A stretch of 45,609 nucleotides of DNA from an uncultured Clostridia bacterium (GTDB taxonomy: Bacteria; Bacillota; Clostridia; UBA1381). Below are positions 9,464 to 19,410 of this stretch, piece after piece. The notes beneath the pieces were generated by a model. That model saw only the letters and a list, made by a program, of their open reading frames with translations, was not told where the DNA came from and searched no databases. Where the stretch lies: positions 1 to 45,609 of the forward strand of contig CAJFNT010000082.1 in assembly GCA_904395315.1 (NCBI GenBank), read 5' to 3'. The position numbers were made by a program, and so were the translations under genes. Position 1 is the stretch's first letter. Each line of letters opens with the position of its first letter.

Positions 9464-11083
9464 TCATCTGTCCCATTTCGTTGAGAGAGCGTCTATCTGA
9501 TCCGCAAATTTCGCAAGATCCTTATTTGCCCCTCCTCTGTTATGCTCTATAACAGTCATGAGCCGTCTTCCGGCTCCAAGAAGTCTCTCGAATACAGGTG
9601 ATGTGCGCTGTGTCCTGCGCTCCGTCCCCGCCGCCGAAACATTCTTTATCTTATTTCCCTCAGCGATACATCGTAAATTAGCAAGATCGTACGAGGTCCC
9701 GCTGTAAGGCGCGCTCGCTTCAAATCCAAGCACCGCTTTTACACACTGCGCAAAAATATCCGTCACCTCATCGGCACCGTGATTTACGAACACATGTTTA
9801 GGCGGCTCCTTCAAATTTCCCAGCCAGCCGAGAAGCATGTTCTTGTCCGCGTGTCCGCTTATGCCGTCCATCTGCTCTATCCTCGCATTCACGTGTATGA
9901 TCTCACCGAACAGCTTGACCTCATCAGCTCCGTTTATAAGCTTTCTTCCGAGAGTTCCCTCCGCCTGATAACCCACAAACAGGATCGTGTTTTCTGGTCT
10001 CCACAGATTATGCTTCAAGTGGTGCCTTATCCTGCCCGCCTCGCACATCCCGCTCGAAGATATGATAACCTTCGGGTCTGTATTAAAATTTATAGCTCTC
10101 GAATCATCTGTTGAAACAGAAAGTTTCAGATCCGGGAATTTCAACACCTCTCGCCCCTGAGCGAGTATGCCGAGCGTCTCCTCATCATAGTAGTCCTCCA
10201 TGCCGCCGTCATATATATTAGTCGCCGCGACCGAAAGAGGACTGTCCACCCATACCGGGAACCCGTCATGACCCTTTATAAGCCCCTCCTCCTTGATCTC
10301 ACGGAAGAGAAACAGAAGCTCCTGCGTTCTTCCGACCGCAAACGACGGTATGACTACATTTCCTCCCCTGTCAAACGTCTCTTGACATATTCTCACAAGC
10401 TGTGACTTATAGTCATGCCGCTCCGGATGCAGCCTTGTGCCGTAAGTGGATTCGATGATCACTATATCCGCATAATCCGGCTTATGCGGATCCCTGATAA
10501 GCGGACGGTCAATATTGCCTATATCACCAGAAAACAGCAGTGTACGGGTCACATCATTTTCAGTTATCTTTATTTCTATGCTTGACGAACCGAGAAGATG
10601 CCCCGCGTCCATAAATCGTATCGTGATGCCGTCATATATATCATAGGAGCGCTCATACGAGCATCCTCTGAATAGCTTCAGAGACCGCTCCGCGTCAAGA
10701 GTTGTATAAAGCGGCACAAACTCCTTGCCGCCGCTTCTGAGCGATTTCTTCGTCCTCCAATTCGCCTCTTGTTCCTGAATGTGCGCCGAATCCATCAGCA
10801 TTATACCGCAGAGCTGCTCCGTCGCCTCCGTCGCATATATCTTTCCGCTGAAACCTCGCGCCGCAAGCAACGGAAGCTTTCCGGAATGGTCTATATGCGC
10901 GTGCGTTAGAAAAACGCAGTCTATATCCGCTGGCTGTATCGGCAGCGGAGTATTTTCATAAAGATCCACTCCCTGCTCCATGCCGCAGTCCACAAGTATC
11001 TTTCTGCCGCATGCCTCTATAAGCGTGCAAGACCCCGTAACTTCATGAGCGGCGCCTATAAATGTGATCTTCAAATTTCTCAC
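9464..11083 (-). CDS. MBL-fold beta-CASP RNA-processing nuclease
   Basis: FLTHAHIDHSGKLPLL, SGDIGNIDRPL, IISSSGMCEAGRIRHHLKHNL, ISGHADKNMLLGWL motifs. Confidence 0.93.
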   Translation of the reverse strand: MRNLKITFIGAAHEVTGSCTLIEACGRKILVDCGMEQGVDLYENTPLPIQPADIDCVFLTHAHIDHSGKLPLLAARGFSGKIYATEATEQLCGIMLMDSAHIQEQEANWRTKKSLRSGGKEFVPLYTTLDAERSLKLFRGCSYERSYDIYDGITIRFMDAGHLLGSSSIEIKITENDVTRTLLFSGDIGNIDRPLIRDPHKPDYADIVIIESTYGTRLHPERHDYKSQLVRICQETFDRGGNVVIPSFAVGRTQELLFLFREIKEEGLIKGHDGFPVWVDSPLSVAATNIYDGGMEDYYDEETLGILAQGREVLKFPDLKLSVSTDDSRAINFNTDPKVIISSSGMCEAGRIRHHLKHNLWRPENTILFVGYQAEGTLGRKLINGADEVKLFGEIIHVNARIEQMDGISGHADKNMLLGWLGNLKEPPKHVFVNHGADEVTDIFAQCVKAVLGFEASAPYSGTSYDLANLRCIAEGNKIKNVSAAGTERRTQRTSPVFERLLGAGRRLMTVIEHNRGGANKDLAKFADQIDALSTKWDR

Positions 11084-11258
11084 CTCCGATTGGATATTAT
11101 CTGTCCTTAACTTATTAATTATATTATAATCGAATCAGAAGAGAAATTCAATAGTATTTTTTATATTGTCGAAAAAAAAGCCATCTTTTACATACGTATA
11201 ACATTCTTTTGATATAAAAAAAACGCCGAGCATCCGGAACAGAATACACGGCGGCAAT

Positions 11259-11840
11259 TCAGCATGATGCAGACCTTTTGCTCAAGCGTGTTATGGTGTT
11301 TAAAGTTAACGACTGAACAAGCGCAAAGAATATTCCCGTGGCGACACTCATGAGACCAAACGTAAAATAACCCGGTATCAGCACACATATATTTATCGCG
11401 CACATTACCGCGGCTATATTTATCTTTGGATTTTTCTTGTTCAGTATAAGAGCCACGGTATCGAAGCCTATTGCTGTCGACTTGCCGCTTATACATAAAA
11501 AATATCCTGTCCCGACCATCACTGCCGCTATGAGCGCCGCGGCCGGCGGGAAGATATGCAGAGAGATGCCCGACATTGAAAACAGCGTGAACATAGTCAT
11601 ATACATGACACAGCTGCACACGGTCCCCATAAAATAGCTTTTCCCCAGAAACACCGCGCAGATCACCATCAGCAGTATTGTGAACAGATTTGAGCAGAGC
11701 GCCACATCCACTCCGAGAAGCTCGGCACAGATCATAGCGAGGCTCGTAACTCCGCCGTTAACTATGTCATTAGGAACCGTTATAAAGCTGTACGCCATAG
11801 CCATCAGCAAGTTTCCGGCAAATATTTTTATATATCTCAC
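11259..11840 (-). CDS. YitT/YczE-like membrane protein, GTG start
   Basis: IKIFAGNLLMAMAYSFITVPNDIVNGGVTSLA; CGGAGG RBS about 9 nt before GTG at 11840. The 11882 start in the ORF track would lie inside the tRNA terminator. Confidence 0.75.
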   Translation of the reverse strand: MRYIKIFAGNLLMAMAYSFITVPNDIVNGGVTSLAMICAELLGVDVALCSNLFTILLMVICAVFLGKSYFMGTVCSCVMYMTMFTLFSMSGISLHIFPPAAALIAAVMVGTGYFLCISGKSTAIGFDTVALILNKKNPKINIAAVMCAINICVLIPGYFTFGLMSVATGIFFALVQSLTLNTITRLSKRSASC

Positions 11841-11879
11841 GATCCCTTTCCTCCGTAGTATGCAGTATGTTTGTTGTCG

Positions 11880-11915
11880 CAAAAAAGCGGCAGTCGAAAA
11901 AGTTCAACTGCCGCT
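11880..11915 (-). terminator. Intrinsic terminator after tRNA-Arg
   Basis: Minus AGCGGCAGT...ACTGCCGCT followed by TTTTTT. Confidence 0.8.
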
Positions 11916-11920
11916 ACATC

Positions 11921-11995
11921 TGGCACCCCCGACGCGAGTCGAACGCGTGACTAGCCCTTAGGAGGGGCTTGTTATATCCACTTAACTACAGGGGC
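11921..11995 (-). tRNA. tRNA-Arg (anticodon CCT), CCA encoded
   Basis: Minus GCCCCTG-TA-GTTAAGTGGATATAAC-A-AGCCC-CTCCTAA-GGGCT-AGTC-ACGCG-TTCGACT-CGCGT-CGGGGGT-G-CCA; cloverleaf pairs by eye. Confidence 0.93.
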
Positions 11996-12122
11996 AAATA
12001 TGTGATACAAGCATTACGTACCACACATTAGATATTATACCACAATAAATATGATATTTCAAGTACTTTTTTAAAAAAATCACACAACTGCAAAAGTTTC
12101 ACCGAAACAAAACGGATATCAC

Positions 12123-12896
12123 CTATATAAAAGACTTTATCCTGGACTCTATCAGCTCCGGAGTGTCCCCGTGAACTCTATACAGACGCTTCATCGGCTT
12201 CAATATGTCCTGCTGCGTCTTAACTATACCGTAATCCGTGGAAAAGGTCGTGGTATAGCCAAGATTGCCGCGTATTACCTTGTCGAGTCTGTCGGTGTAT
12301 ATCCCGTTTGGATAAGAAAAGCTCTCCGTCCCTCTACCGGTAATGGCGTATACCCTTGAACTGCAGTCCTTAATATCCTCGATGTACTCATTTATTATTA
12401 TCTCATTGTTTTTCAGAACGCTGAGAGAAAAATTATATGTGTGCATGATCGTTGTGTGATTGCCGATCTCGACGAGTCCGGAGCTGTCAAGCTCCTTTAT
12501 CTGCCACGATTTCAGATATCCAGTCTTGTCAATCTCCGAGCCTATTATGTATACCGCCGCCTTGACCTCATACTTTTTAAGGATCGGGAACACCACATCG
12601 TAAAAGTCTTCATATCCGTCATCAAAGGTCAGCACTATATTTTTCGCGCCGGGCTGTGCGTACCACATCTCCTTCGGCAACAAAAAATTATAGCTGTTGT
12701 CCTTAAAATATTTAACATCATTTTCGAATTCCTCGGCGCTGATCCTATACGTGTCATAGTGCAGAGGATTGTCAGTGACACTGTGATAGCATATGACGCC
12801 CGTGTTTATCGTCGCGGCCGATACCGAAGCCGGCATAAACATGAGCGCCGACAGCAGTACCACAGCCGCTGCTTTTAAAATACTTTTTCTTCCCAT
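12123..12896 (-). CDS. Polysaccharide deacetylase with signal peptide
   Basis: KNIVLTFDDGYEDFYDVVFPILKKYEVKAAVYIIG, EIGNHTTIMHTYN; start at internal ATG 12896 (MGRKSILKAAAVVLLSALMFMPASVSA). Confidence 0.88.
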   Translation of the reverse strand: MGRKSILKAAAVVLLSALMFMPASVSAATINTGVICYHSVTDNPLHYDTYRISAEEFENDVKYFKDNSYNFLLPKEMWYAQPGAKNIVLTFDDGYEDFYDVVFPILKKYEVKAAVYIIGSEIDKTGYLKSWQIKELDSSGLVEIGNHTTIMHTYNFSLSVLKNNEIIINEYIEDIKDCSSRVYAITGRGTESFSYPNGIYTDRLDKVIRGNLGYTTTFSTDYGIVKTQQDILKPMKRLYRVHGDTPELIESRIKSFI

Positions 12897-12924
12897 TGTT
12901 TTCTCCCATTTATCATCCAGAATA

Positions 12925-14448
12925 TCAATCATTGTACCAGACTCCGTCACCGGTATATTTCGTATATCTGCTGTAAATGCCGCCGTTCCAGTCTGCCGCG
13001 AACATATCCCTGTACCCGGCGTCACTGAACAAAGAAAACACGCTCATGCCCGCGCAAATATCGAACTTTACCATTTGCTGCGAATTCTTTTCGTAATAAT
13101 ATATATCGCCCGCATCGGTGACCGCGTATATCACATCATTGATATAATCATAATTCAAATACGCAGCGGACGATATCGTTTCTCCCGCGCTGTCATTTTC
13201 AAATATCATATGATTGCTCGGCATAACACGCAGTATCTCTATCTCTTCCGGATTCCGCACAGTATTTATGACATGGATCCGTCCGTCAATATCAATGTAT
13301 GCCGTATTGGTCTTTCCCACAACGAACGACCGCATACCCTCCAGAAGATTATTATGCGAATAATCCGTTATCTCCATAGTGTAATCGTCCATGGTGCGCA
13401 TATTTATCATATGCATAACGGAGCACGTATCAGCTTCTCCGTAAAACAGATAATACTCCGAGCCGTCTTTCTTGATGAACATGTTGAACACATTTTTATC
13501 CGTAAGATAACGGAATCCGCTCCCGTCAAGCTCCGCACAGAAGAGCCTTCCGCCTTTCTCGATCCCATAGAGCTTTCCGCGGACAGCCGCCGCGTTCTCC
13601 GACATTATCATCACATCTGTGCCGAACTGATCGGTAAAAGCCAATCTCTCATATACGCCGCTTCCCTCCCGCGAGACGCATATATATCCGTCACCGTCAA
13701 TGAAATACACAGTTCCCGATACTCTTGAAGCGCAGCTTGCCGAGACCCCAGTCTCCGCTCCGATATCAGATACAGTTATACCGTCTGTTTTCAAATAAAG
13801 AGGCGAGCCGCAAAGATTATTCGCAAAGAAGTCATATCCCAGTATCATTTCCTTGTCTCGTCTCAGTCTGCCGTTTTCCATAATATAATCACCGGCGGAA
13901 AGTGAACCGCTTATGAACATGACAGAGCCGGTATCAGCCTGCCATATCGCCTGCGAGCCGGTGATCTTCGCCAAATATCCCATCGGCATATACAAGCTGC
14001 CTCGTATATTGTACACCGCGACTGTTCTGACATCCCCCGGCGACGGCTCATAAGTGAACTCCTCGCCGATATTGTGCGTGTAATATGTCCCGTTTATCTT
14101 CAGCTCTATACGGTCAGGATACCCGTTTCCAGCCGGAACGTAACGAAAACTGTTATCAGGCAGATCGCCCTCGGTGCCGCCGCAGTCCGCCAGCCCCGCC
14201 GATTCGCATATAAACCGCAAAGGAAGATAAGTATTCCCGTCCACAGATATCTGAGCGCTCACCGCGGCTCCGTTTGATGCGGTCATATCGATATATTTAA
14301 AATATTTGTTTTCATCCGCCGTCACCGCCACAGTGTCCTCCGGTCTCATACACAAAAACACACCGTCAGCGGAAGCGGCTCCGGCAGCGGAAAAGATCGC
14401 GGTCACTGATAGAACCACGCCAAAACAAGTTTTTTTCAAAATATTCAT
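12925..14448 (-). CDS. Secreted protein with copper-amine-oxidase-N/stalk-like domain and C-terminal DUF5050-like repeats
   Basis: Signal peptide; ISVDGNTYLPLRFICESAGL and RGSLYMPMGYLAKITGSQAIW stalk-like repeats. Confidence 0.75.
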   Translation of the reverse strand: MNILKKTCFGVVLSVTAIFSAAGAASADGVFLCMRPEDTVAVTADENKYFKYIDMTASNGAAVSAQISVDGNTYLPLRFICESAGLADCGGTEGDLPDNSFRYVPAGNGYPDRIELKINGTYYTHNIGEEFTYEPSPGDVRTVAVYNIRGSLYMPMGYLAKITGSQAIWQADTGSVMFISGSLSAGDYIMENGRLRRDKEMILGYDFFANNLCGSPLYLKTDGITVSDIGAETGVSASCASRVSGTVYFIDGDGYICVSREGSGVYERLAFTDQFGTDVMIMSENAAAVRGKLYGIEKGGRLFCAELDGSGFRYLTDKNVFNMFIKKDGSEYYLFYGEADTCSVMHMINMRTMDDYTMEITDYSHNNLLEGMRSFVVGKTNTAYIDIDGRIHVINTVRNPEEIEILRVMPSNHMIFENDSAGETISSAAYLNYDYINDVIYAVTDAGDIYYYEKNSQQMVKFDICAGMSVFSLFSDAGYRDMFAADWNGGIYSRYTKYTGDGVWYND

Positions 14449-14499
14449 GACATTTATCTCCCAGTAAATATAATATCAAATAAAATTTGTTTCTTAAAC

Positions 14500-14528
14500 A
14501 TTATACCATGCTTTTCCTGATATGTCAA
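14500..14528 (-). promoter_or_regulatory. Promoter for the stalk-protein/deacetylase pair
   Basis: Minus TTGACA (14528-14523), 17 bp, TATAAT (14505-14500). Confidence 0.8.
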
Positions 14529-14632
14529 CAAAGATATCTATATTTTGATCAAGTTCTACTTTTTGCACGTCAAGAAGTAAAGCATTATAGCAAACATGAA
14601 TATCTATGCTTATATATTATCCCGATCCATGC

Positions 14633-14661
14633 TTGACAGGCATACAAATCCGTGATATACT
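14633..14661 (+). promoter_or_regulatory. Promoter for LysR gene
   Basis: TTGACA, 17 bp, TATACT. Confidence 0.7.
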
Positions 14662-14696
14662 GGTAATGAAAATACAACAGAAAGGCATGTTTATAT

Positions 14697-15578
14697 ATGG
14701 AATTTCGTGTTTTAAGATACTTTCTTGAGGTCGCAAGAGAAGAAAACATTTCCGCCGCGGCGGAAAAGCTTCATGTCACACAGCCGACACTGTCGCGTCA
14801 GCTCATGGATCTTGAAGCGGAGCTTGGCAAGACTCTGTTTAACCGCGAGCACAGACGTATCTCCCTTACCGATGAGGGTGTGCTGCTCAGGAAACGCGCA
14901 GAGGAAATAATCGATCTCGTGGATAAAACGGAATCTGAGGTCATGAGCGCAGGCGATAATATTACCGGAGACGTGTATATAGGAAGCAGCGAGACCGAGG
15001 GGATAAGATTGGTGGCGAAGACCGCCAAACAGCTTAGGGACGAGGGCTATGATATACATTTTCATCTGTTCAGCGCGCATGATCTGTCGGTCTCACAGCG
15101 GCTCGACAAGGGCCTTCTTGATTTCGGCATATTTGCCGAGGGAGCCAATCTGCACAAATATGATTCCATAAGGATACCGTACACGGACACATGGGGCGTG
15201 CTGATGCGCCGTGACAGTCCGCTGGCCGAAAAGGAATATATCGAACCGAAGGATCTGTGGTCAGCCCCTCTCATAGTTTCGCTCCAGGCGGACACAAACA
15301 ATGAGCTTTCCGGTTGGCTAATGCGCGACAGGGACAGATTAAATATAGTGGGGACATACAATCTGCTTTTCAACGCCTCCATAATGGTCGAGGAAGGTCT
15401 CGGCTATGCTCTCTGTTTTGACAAGATAATCAACACTGAAAACAGCGATACGCTCTGCTTCAAACCGTTAAAACCCGCGCGTACCGCTAAATTAGACATC
15501 GTATGGAAAAAATATCAGGTGTTCTCAAAACCTGCCGGGCTCTTTCTTAAAAAGCTCCGCGAGAACTTTGAACGGTAA
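14697..15578 (+). CDS. LysR-family transcriptional regulator
   Basis: MEFRVLRYFLEVAREENISAAAEKLHVTQPTLSRQLMDLEAELGKTLFNR. Confidence 0.95.
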   Translation: MEFRVLRYFLEVAREENISAAAEKLHVTQPTLSRQLMDLEAELGKTLFNREHRRISLTDEGVLLRKRAEEIIDLVDKTESEVMSAGDNITGDVYIGSSETEGIRLVAKTAKQLRDEGYDIHFHLFSAHDLSVSQRLDKGLLDFGIFAEGANLHKYDSIRIPYTDTWGVLMRRDSPLAEKEYIEPKDLWSAPLIVSLQADTNNELSGWLMRDRDRLNIVGTYNLLFNASIMVEEGLGYALCFDKIINTENSDTLCFKPLKPARTAKLDIVWKKYQVFSKPAGLFLKKLRENFER

Positions 15579-15603
15579 GACCGCCGTATCGAAAACAAGC
15601 GCT

Positions 15604-17355
15604 TTACTCACCGCAAAAACTCATATGCTTCAAATACATCTCCGCGAACCGTTCATTTTCCGCGAGCGGAAAATCACGCGATATGCTTCTTATATACTCC
15701 GTTCCGTCGAATCCGTTGTCAAGGATCTTTACACAGCCTCCGAGTGAGCTGTTTCCGACCGCTCTGTACCGTTCAATGAACCTCGGAGGCAAAAGCCCTA
15801 TGGCGCAGGCCTTTTCTATATTGAGTCTTCTGCCGAACCCGCCGGCGATATACACAGTCTTTATGTCTTCTTCCCTTACTCCCGATTCGCAGATAAGTAT
15901 CTCGAGCCCGGCGCGTATCGCAGCTTTTGCCGTCTGCAGCTCACGCACATCGCCCTGTGTAAACACAACGCCGTCGGCGATCCTGTATCCGTTTTCGAAG
16001 CCTGCCGCCATCCTGCCTGTCTCATCTATTATGCCGTGCTTCAACAGCTCCGCCGCAAGCTCGGTTATGCCTGTGCCGCATATACCGCACGGTCTTTTTG
16101 AGCCTATCGTCTCCGCCATTGCGGCTCCGTCATTCCCGATCGTAACAGCGCATACCGCGCCGTCAACAGAACCGGTACCGCACGAGATACGTCCGCCCTC
16201 AAATGCCGGTCCCGCAGCCGTGGAAGTACACAGTATTCCGTTTCTGTTACCTATCGCCATCTCACCGTTCGTTCCGAGATCAAGGAAAAGACACACGTCA
16301 TCGCTCTTGTCAAATCCGCACATATACAGTCCGCTGACGATGTCTCCGCCCACAAACGCCGAGATACCTCCCACAAGCTCGGCATCTCCCGACACCGCTC
16401 TCTCAAGGCTCTGAGCGGTAAAAGGATATTTCCCGAGCCCGGAACAGTCGTATCCCATGAGCAGGCTTACCATTGCGGTATTTGCCGCGGCAACGGTTTT
16501 TCCGCCTCCCACAGCTTCGATACATCTCTTCAGCTGATACTCGGCTATCGAGCGCAGTTCCTCTCCCCTGCCGCGGTTCGCGGCATCGATACGCGACAGC
16601 ACATCCGCCCCGAACCGCCGCTGACGGTTGACTTCGGAATGCGCCGCGGTTATCCTGCCGTTTTCAACGCGCACCGCCGCTATGGTAGTCGTGCCGATAT
16701 CAACACAGACGCCGCTTGCTTTCTCCGGCGTATAATCAAAGTCGGAGATGATCTCAAACCTGCCCCTGTAAGGAGCTGTACGCCTTGGACAGTCTTTATT
16801 TGCACACTTCGAACAGTCATGCTGCGCTTTAAAAAGAGCCTCATCATCCGCAAGCTCTAAAATATAACACATACTCTTCACCGGTGAGAGCATCAGCCCG
16901 TCAGTCATATTCACGCCCGTTAGAGGAGCTTTTTCCAGTACCACGCTCTGTTCGGCAAGAGAAATGTCCGCCGGCGCGTCAAGCCTCTTTTTTATACCCA
17001 TATGCAGCTGCGCGCACAGCTGCCTTATGTGTTCCTGCAGCCTGTTGTCAGCCTCGAAAAGCGCGCAGTCTGCGGCGGTATTCACTATCAGTCCGCCGAT
17101 GCCCTCGCCGGCTGAAAAGAGCTCCTCGGAAAGCGACGAGATCTCTTCCCCCGCCGTCAATACGACATATATCTTTCCGTTTTCCGCCCGCGCGCTTGAG
17201 CGCACATCCAGAGAACCGCATATACGCTCAAAAAGCGCGTCAAATTCCTTTGACACGCTGTTATAGATGATATCTCCCTCAGCACAGCCCATAGAACGCA
17301 TAACATCCGTCTTTTCGGGCTTCACATCTATCTTTAAATCTCTGAAACCGATCAA
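15604..17355 (-). CDS. ASKHA (DUF4445-type) protein related to corrinoid-protein reductive activators, with distinct N-terminal domain
   Basis: VCVDIGTTTIAAVRVENGRI, FVGGDIVSGLY, LFLDLGTNGEMAIGN, TSTAAGPAFEGGRISCGTGSVDGA; N-terminal CSKCANKDCPRR. Confidence 0.88.
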   Translation of the reverse strand: MIGFRDLKIDVKPEKTDVMRSMGCAEGDIIYNSVSKEFDALFERICGSLDVRSSARAENGKIYVVLTAGEEISSLSEELFSAGEGIGGLIVNTAADCALFEADNRLQEHIRQLCAQLHMGIKKRLDAPADISLAEQSVVLEKAPLTGVNMTDGLMLSPVKSMCYILELADDEALFKAQHDCSKCANKDCPRRTAPYRGRFEIISDFDYTPEKASGVCVDIGTTTIAAVRVENGRITAAHSEVNRQRRFGADVLSRIDAANRGRGEELRSIAEYQLKRCIEAVGGGKTVAAANTAMVSLLMGYDCSGLGKYPFTAQSLERAVSGDAELVGGISAFVGGDIVSGLYMCGFDKSDDVCLFLDLGTNGEMAIGNRNGILCTSTAAGPAFEGGRISCGTGSVDGAVCAVTIGNDGAAMAETIGSKRPCGICGTGITELAAELLKHGIIDETGRMAAGFENGYRIADGVVFTQGDVRELQTAKAAIRAGLEILICESGVREEDIKTVYIAGGFGRRLNIEKACAIGLLPPRFIERYRAVGNSSLGGCVKILDNGFDGTEYIRSISRDFPLAENERFAEMYLKHMSFCGE

Positions 17356-18347
17356 TTATCTTCCTCCGCAAACTTTTTAGCCATTTTCTTAAGATCATCC
17401 GCGACACTGTCCGGCGAAACTATCCTTATCCGCCCTCCGAACATAAACACCCATGACAAGAACACGGGACTTACCGCGACCTCCACCTGAACATTAAAGG
17501 TCTTGTTTTCCTGAGGTATCAGCTTTATATCAGTGCCGAATTTGTCAACGACAGCATTCGTCATATCCCTCTCGCAGTTCAGCTCAACAGTGGTTATCTC
17601 GCCGTTGTACATCCCGAAGAATTTTTTCGCGTACTGTGCCACATCTATACTGCTGAACGCTTTTTTTCCGTCACGCTTCAGATCGGACATCACATCGATC
17701 GAAAGCATCCTGTCAACGCGGTAATGCTTGATCTGCTTCGTCTCCGACTCGTATCCGATAAGATAATAATTCTCGTTGTTCCATATGAGCATCCACGGAC
17801 TGATTACATATTTCTCGCCGTCACGCCTGAACGCCTTTCTCTTGCCGATATCCCAGTCGAAATACAAAAACGCTATCTTTGCGTTACAGTGTATCGCGTT
17901 ATGTATCCTGTCAACATTATAGTAAATACTCTCGTTCGACGCCTTGATCCTGTTGGTCACGAAGACCTGGCTCTGCAGCACATCCGCATTATATACGGTA
18001 GTGAGGCCCTCGAGCTTTTTTATCAGCTCGTTGGACTTCTTTTTTGTGATGAATCTCGACGCCTGCACCGCGTCTACGAGCATGCGTATCTCCGCCGTTT
18101 CAAAATCGTGGTTCGCAAGATAGTATCGGAAACTTTTCGTATGCACCTGGATAATGTCGTACCCAAGGGTCCCCATCGCTTCGAAATCACGGTATATGCT
18201 TTTCCGCTCCGCCCTCACTCCCAACTCGGCGAGCCTCTCGATTATCTCACTTATCGAAATAGTATGATCCTCGTCTGTATATTTTTTCATTATATCTATA
18301 ACATAATAAAGCTTAAGCTTTTGTTTCTCGCTTCTCGGCATTGCCAT
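17352..18347 (-). CDS. WYL-domain helix-turn-helix transcriptional regulator
   Basis: N-terminal HTH (SISEIIERLAELGVRAERKSIYRDFEAM), WYL-like core SPWMLIWNNENYYLIGYESETKQIKHYRVDRM. Confidence 0.92.
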   Translation of the reverse strand: MAMPRSEKQKLKLYYVIDIMKKYTDEDHTISISEIIERLAELGVRAERKSIYRDFEAMGTLGYDIIQVHTKSFRYYLANHDFETAEIRMLVDAVQASRFITKKKSNELIKKLEGLTTVYNADVLQSQVFVTNRIKASNESIYYNVDRIHNAIHCNAKIAFLYFDWDIGKRKAFRRDGEKYVISPWMLIWNNENYYLIGYESETKQIKHYRVDRMLSIDVMSDLKRDGKKAFSSIDVAQYAKKFFGMYNGEITTVELNCERDMTNAVVDKFGTDIKLIPQENKTFNVQVEVAVSPVFLSWVFMFGGRIRIVSPDSVADDLKKMAKKFAEEDN

Positions 18348-19083
18348 TTCCCCCTTTTGCTTCTCTCCTGATGTCGTTTCGTATGACGCGCGCTCTCTCC
18401 TTGTCTTCTGCCGATATCCTGCGTGAATCGCGCATTTTCCCCACCGCGGTGACCACGGTATCAGCAGTCAGTCTTCCGCTCTCAAGCAGAGCGAACACTT
18501 TATCCGAATATTTTACCGCCGCTGTCGCAAGCAGCCACCCCTGCATCATATATACGTAATATTCGTCAGACCTCACTTCGGCTGTCTTTTCAAGCGCAAG
18601 ATCTATATATTCATCATCAAGATAGTTATCCATAAGTATTTTAAGTCCGAACCGAGCGCGCCAAGGGCCACCGTCAAACAGGAGCCTGTCTATCTCCCGC
18701 GCCATTTCGGCTCTGTATTTTGATATGCGCGTAAACTTGACGATATCGTTTACAGCCCAGTTATCTATCTTATCGGAAAATCTCAGAATATCTTCAAGCA
18801 GCTCGTCAAAGCCGCACTTTTTAGACGCTGTGACAAGTCCTTCAACTATCAATTCCTCATTGGATCTGCCCCGCGCATATTTCAAAAAGCTTTCCGCGTC
18901 ACCCTTCGCTATCTCCCTCGCTATCTTCCTGAGCATCGGGATACGCACTCCGATGATCTTTCCCTCGGAGCCGGGTATCAAAGACGCGCTGAATGCCTTG
19001 TATCCCGGATCGGAAACAGAACATAAATAGTCCTCAAATTCTGAATAATCATCTTGTGTCCAAATTGCTTTTACCAGCTCCAA
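18313..19083 (-). CDS. DNA alkylation repair protein (AlkD-like), TTG start
   Basis: VRIPMLRKIAREIAKGDAESFLKYARGRSNEELIVEGLV, DNWAVNDIVKFTRI, GPWRARFGLKILMDNYLDDEYI, MMQGWLLATAAVKY. Confidence 0.92.
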   Translation of the reverse strand: MELVKAIWTQDDYSEFEDYLCSVSDPGYKAFSASLIPGSEGKIIGVRIPMLRKIAREIAKGDAESFLKYARGRSNEELIVEGLVTASKKCGFDELLEDILRFSDKIDNWAVNDIVKFTRISKYRAEMAREIDRLLFDGGPWRARFGLKILMDNYLDDEYIDLALEKTAEVRSDEYYVYMMQGWLLATAAVKYSDKVFALLESGRLTADTVVTAVGKMRDSRRISAEDKERARVIRNDIRREAKGGNGNAEKRETKA

Positions 19084-19203
19084 TACAATAACACCGCCCT
19101 CCGGAATAATACAAGCCGCCGCACGCGGCAGACAAAAATAATATTGAACAAATCAACAATAAAACCATACAAAAATCATGTCAATATTATGAATTGTATA
19201 TAT

Positions 19204-19232
19204 ATTTTATCATAGTTTTCGACACATGTCAA
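19204..19232 (-). promoter_or_regulatory. Promoter for alkD-WYL-ASKHA operon
   Basis: Minus TTGACA, 17 bp, TAAAAT. Confidence 0.65.
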
Positions 19233-19347
19233 ATAAAAAAAAGCTTTTTTTGTTGACAATACAGTGCGAATAAAAATATGCCCGAGATCGGTACTAGAGC
19301 CCGCGCCGGCGCCGCTCTCTCCGGCGCCCGGCGGCGTAAATAAAATA

Positions 19348-19376
19348 TTGACAAAATCCCGCCTGTAATGTAAAAT
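19348..19376 (+). promoter_or_regulatory. Promoter for GH3 lipoprotein gene
   Basis: TTGACA, 17 bp, TAAAAT. Confidence 0.7.
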
Positions 19377-19410
19377 ATATATATATAACAAAGAAAGGAA
19401 CGTATCAAAA

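Noticed and set aside
12793-13728. 311-aa plus-strand ORF
   Set aside because: Antisense to the stalk-domain and deacetylase genes; no recognisable domain.
15683-16414. 243-aa plus-strand ORF
   Set aside because: Antisense to the well-supported ASKHA gene.
17724-18371. 215-aa plus-strand ORF
   Set aside because: Antisense to the WYL regulator; no motif support.
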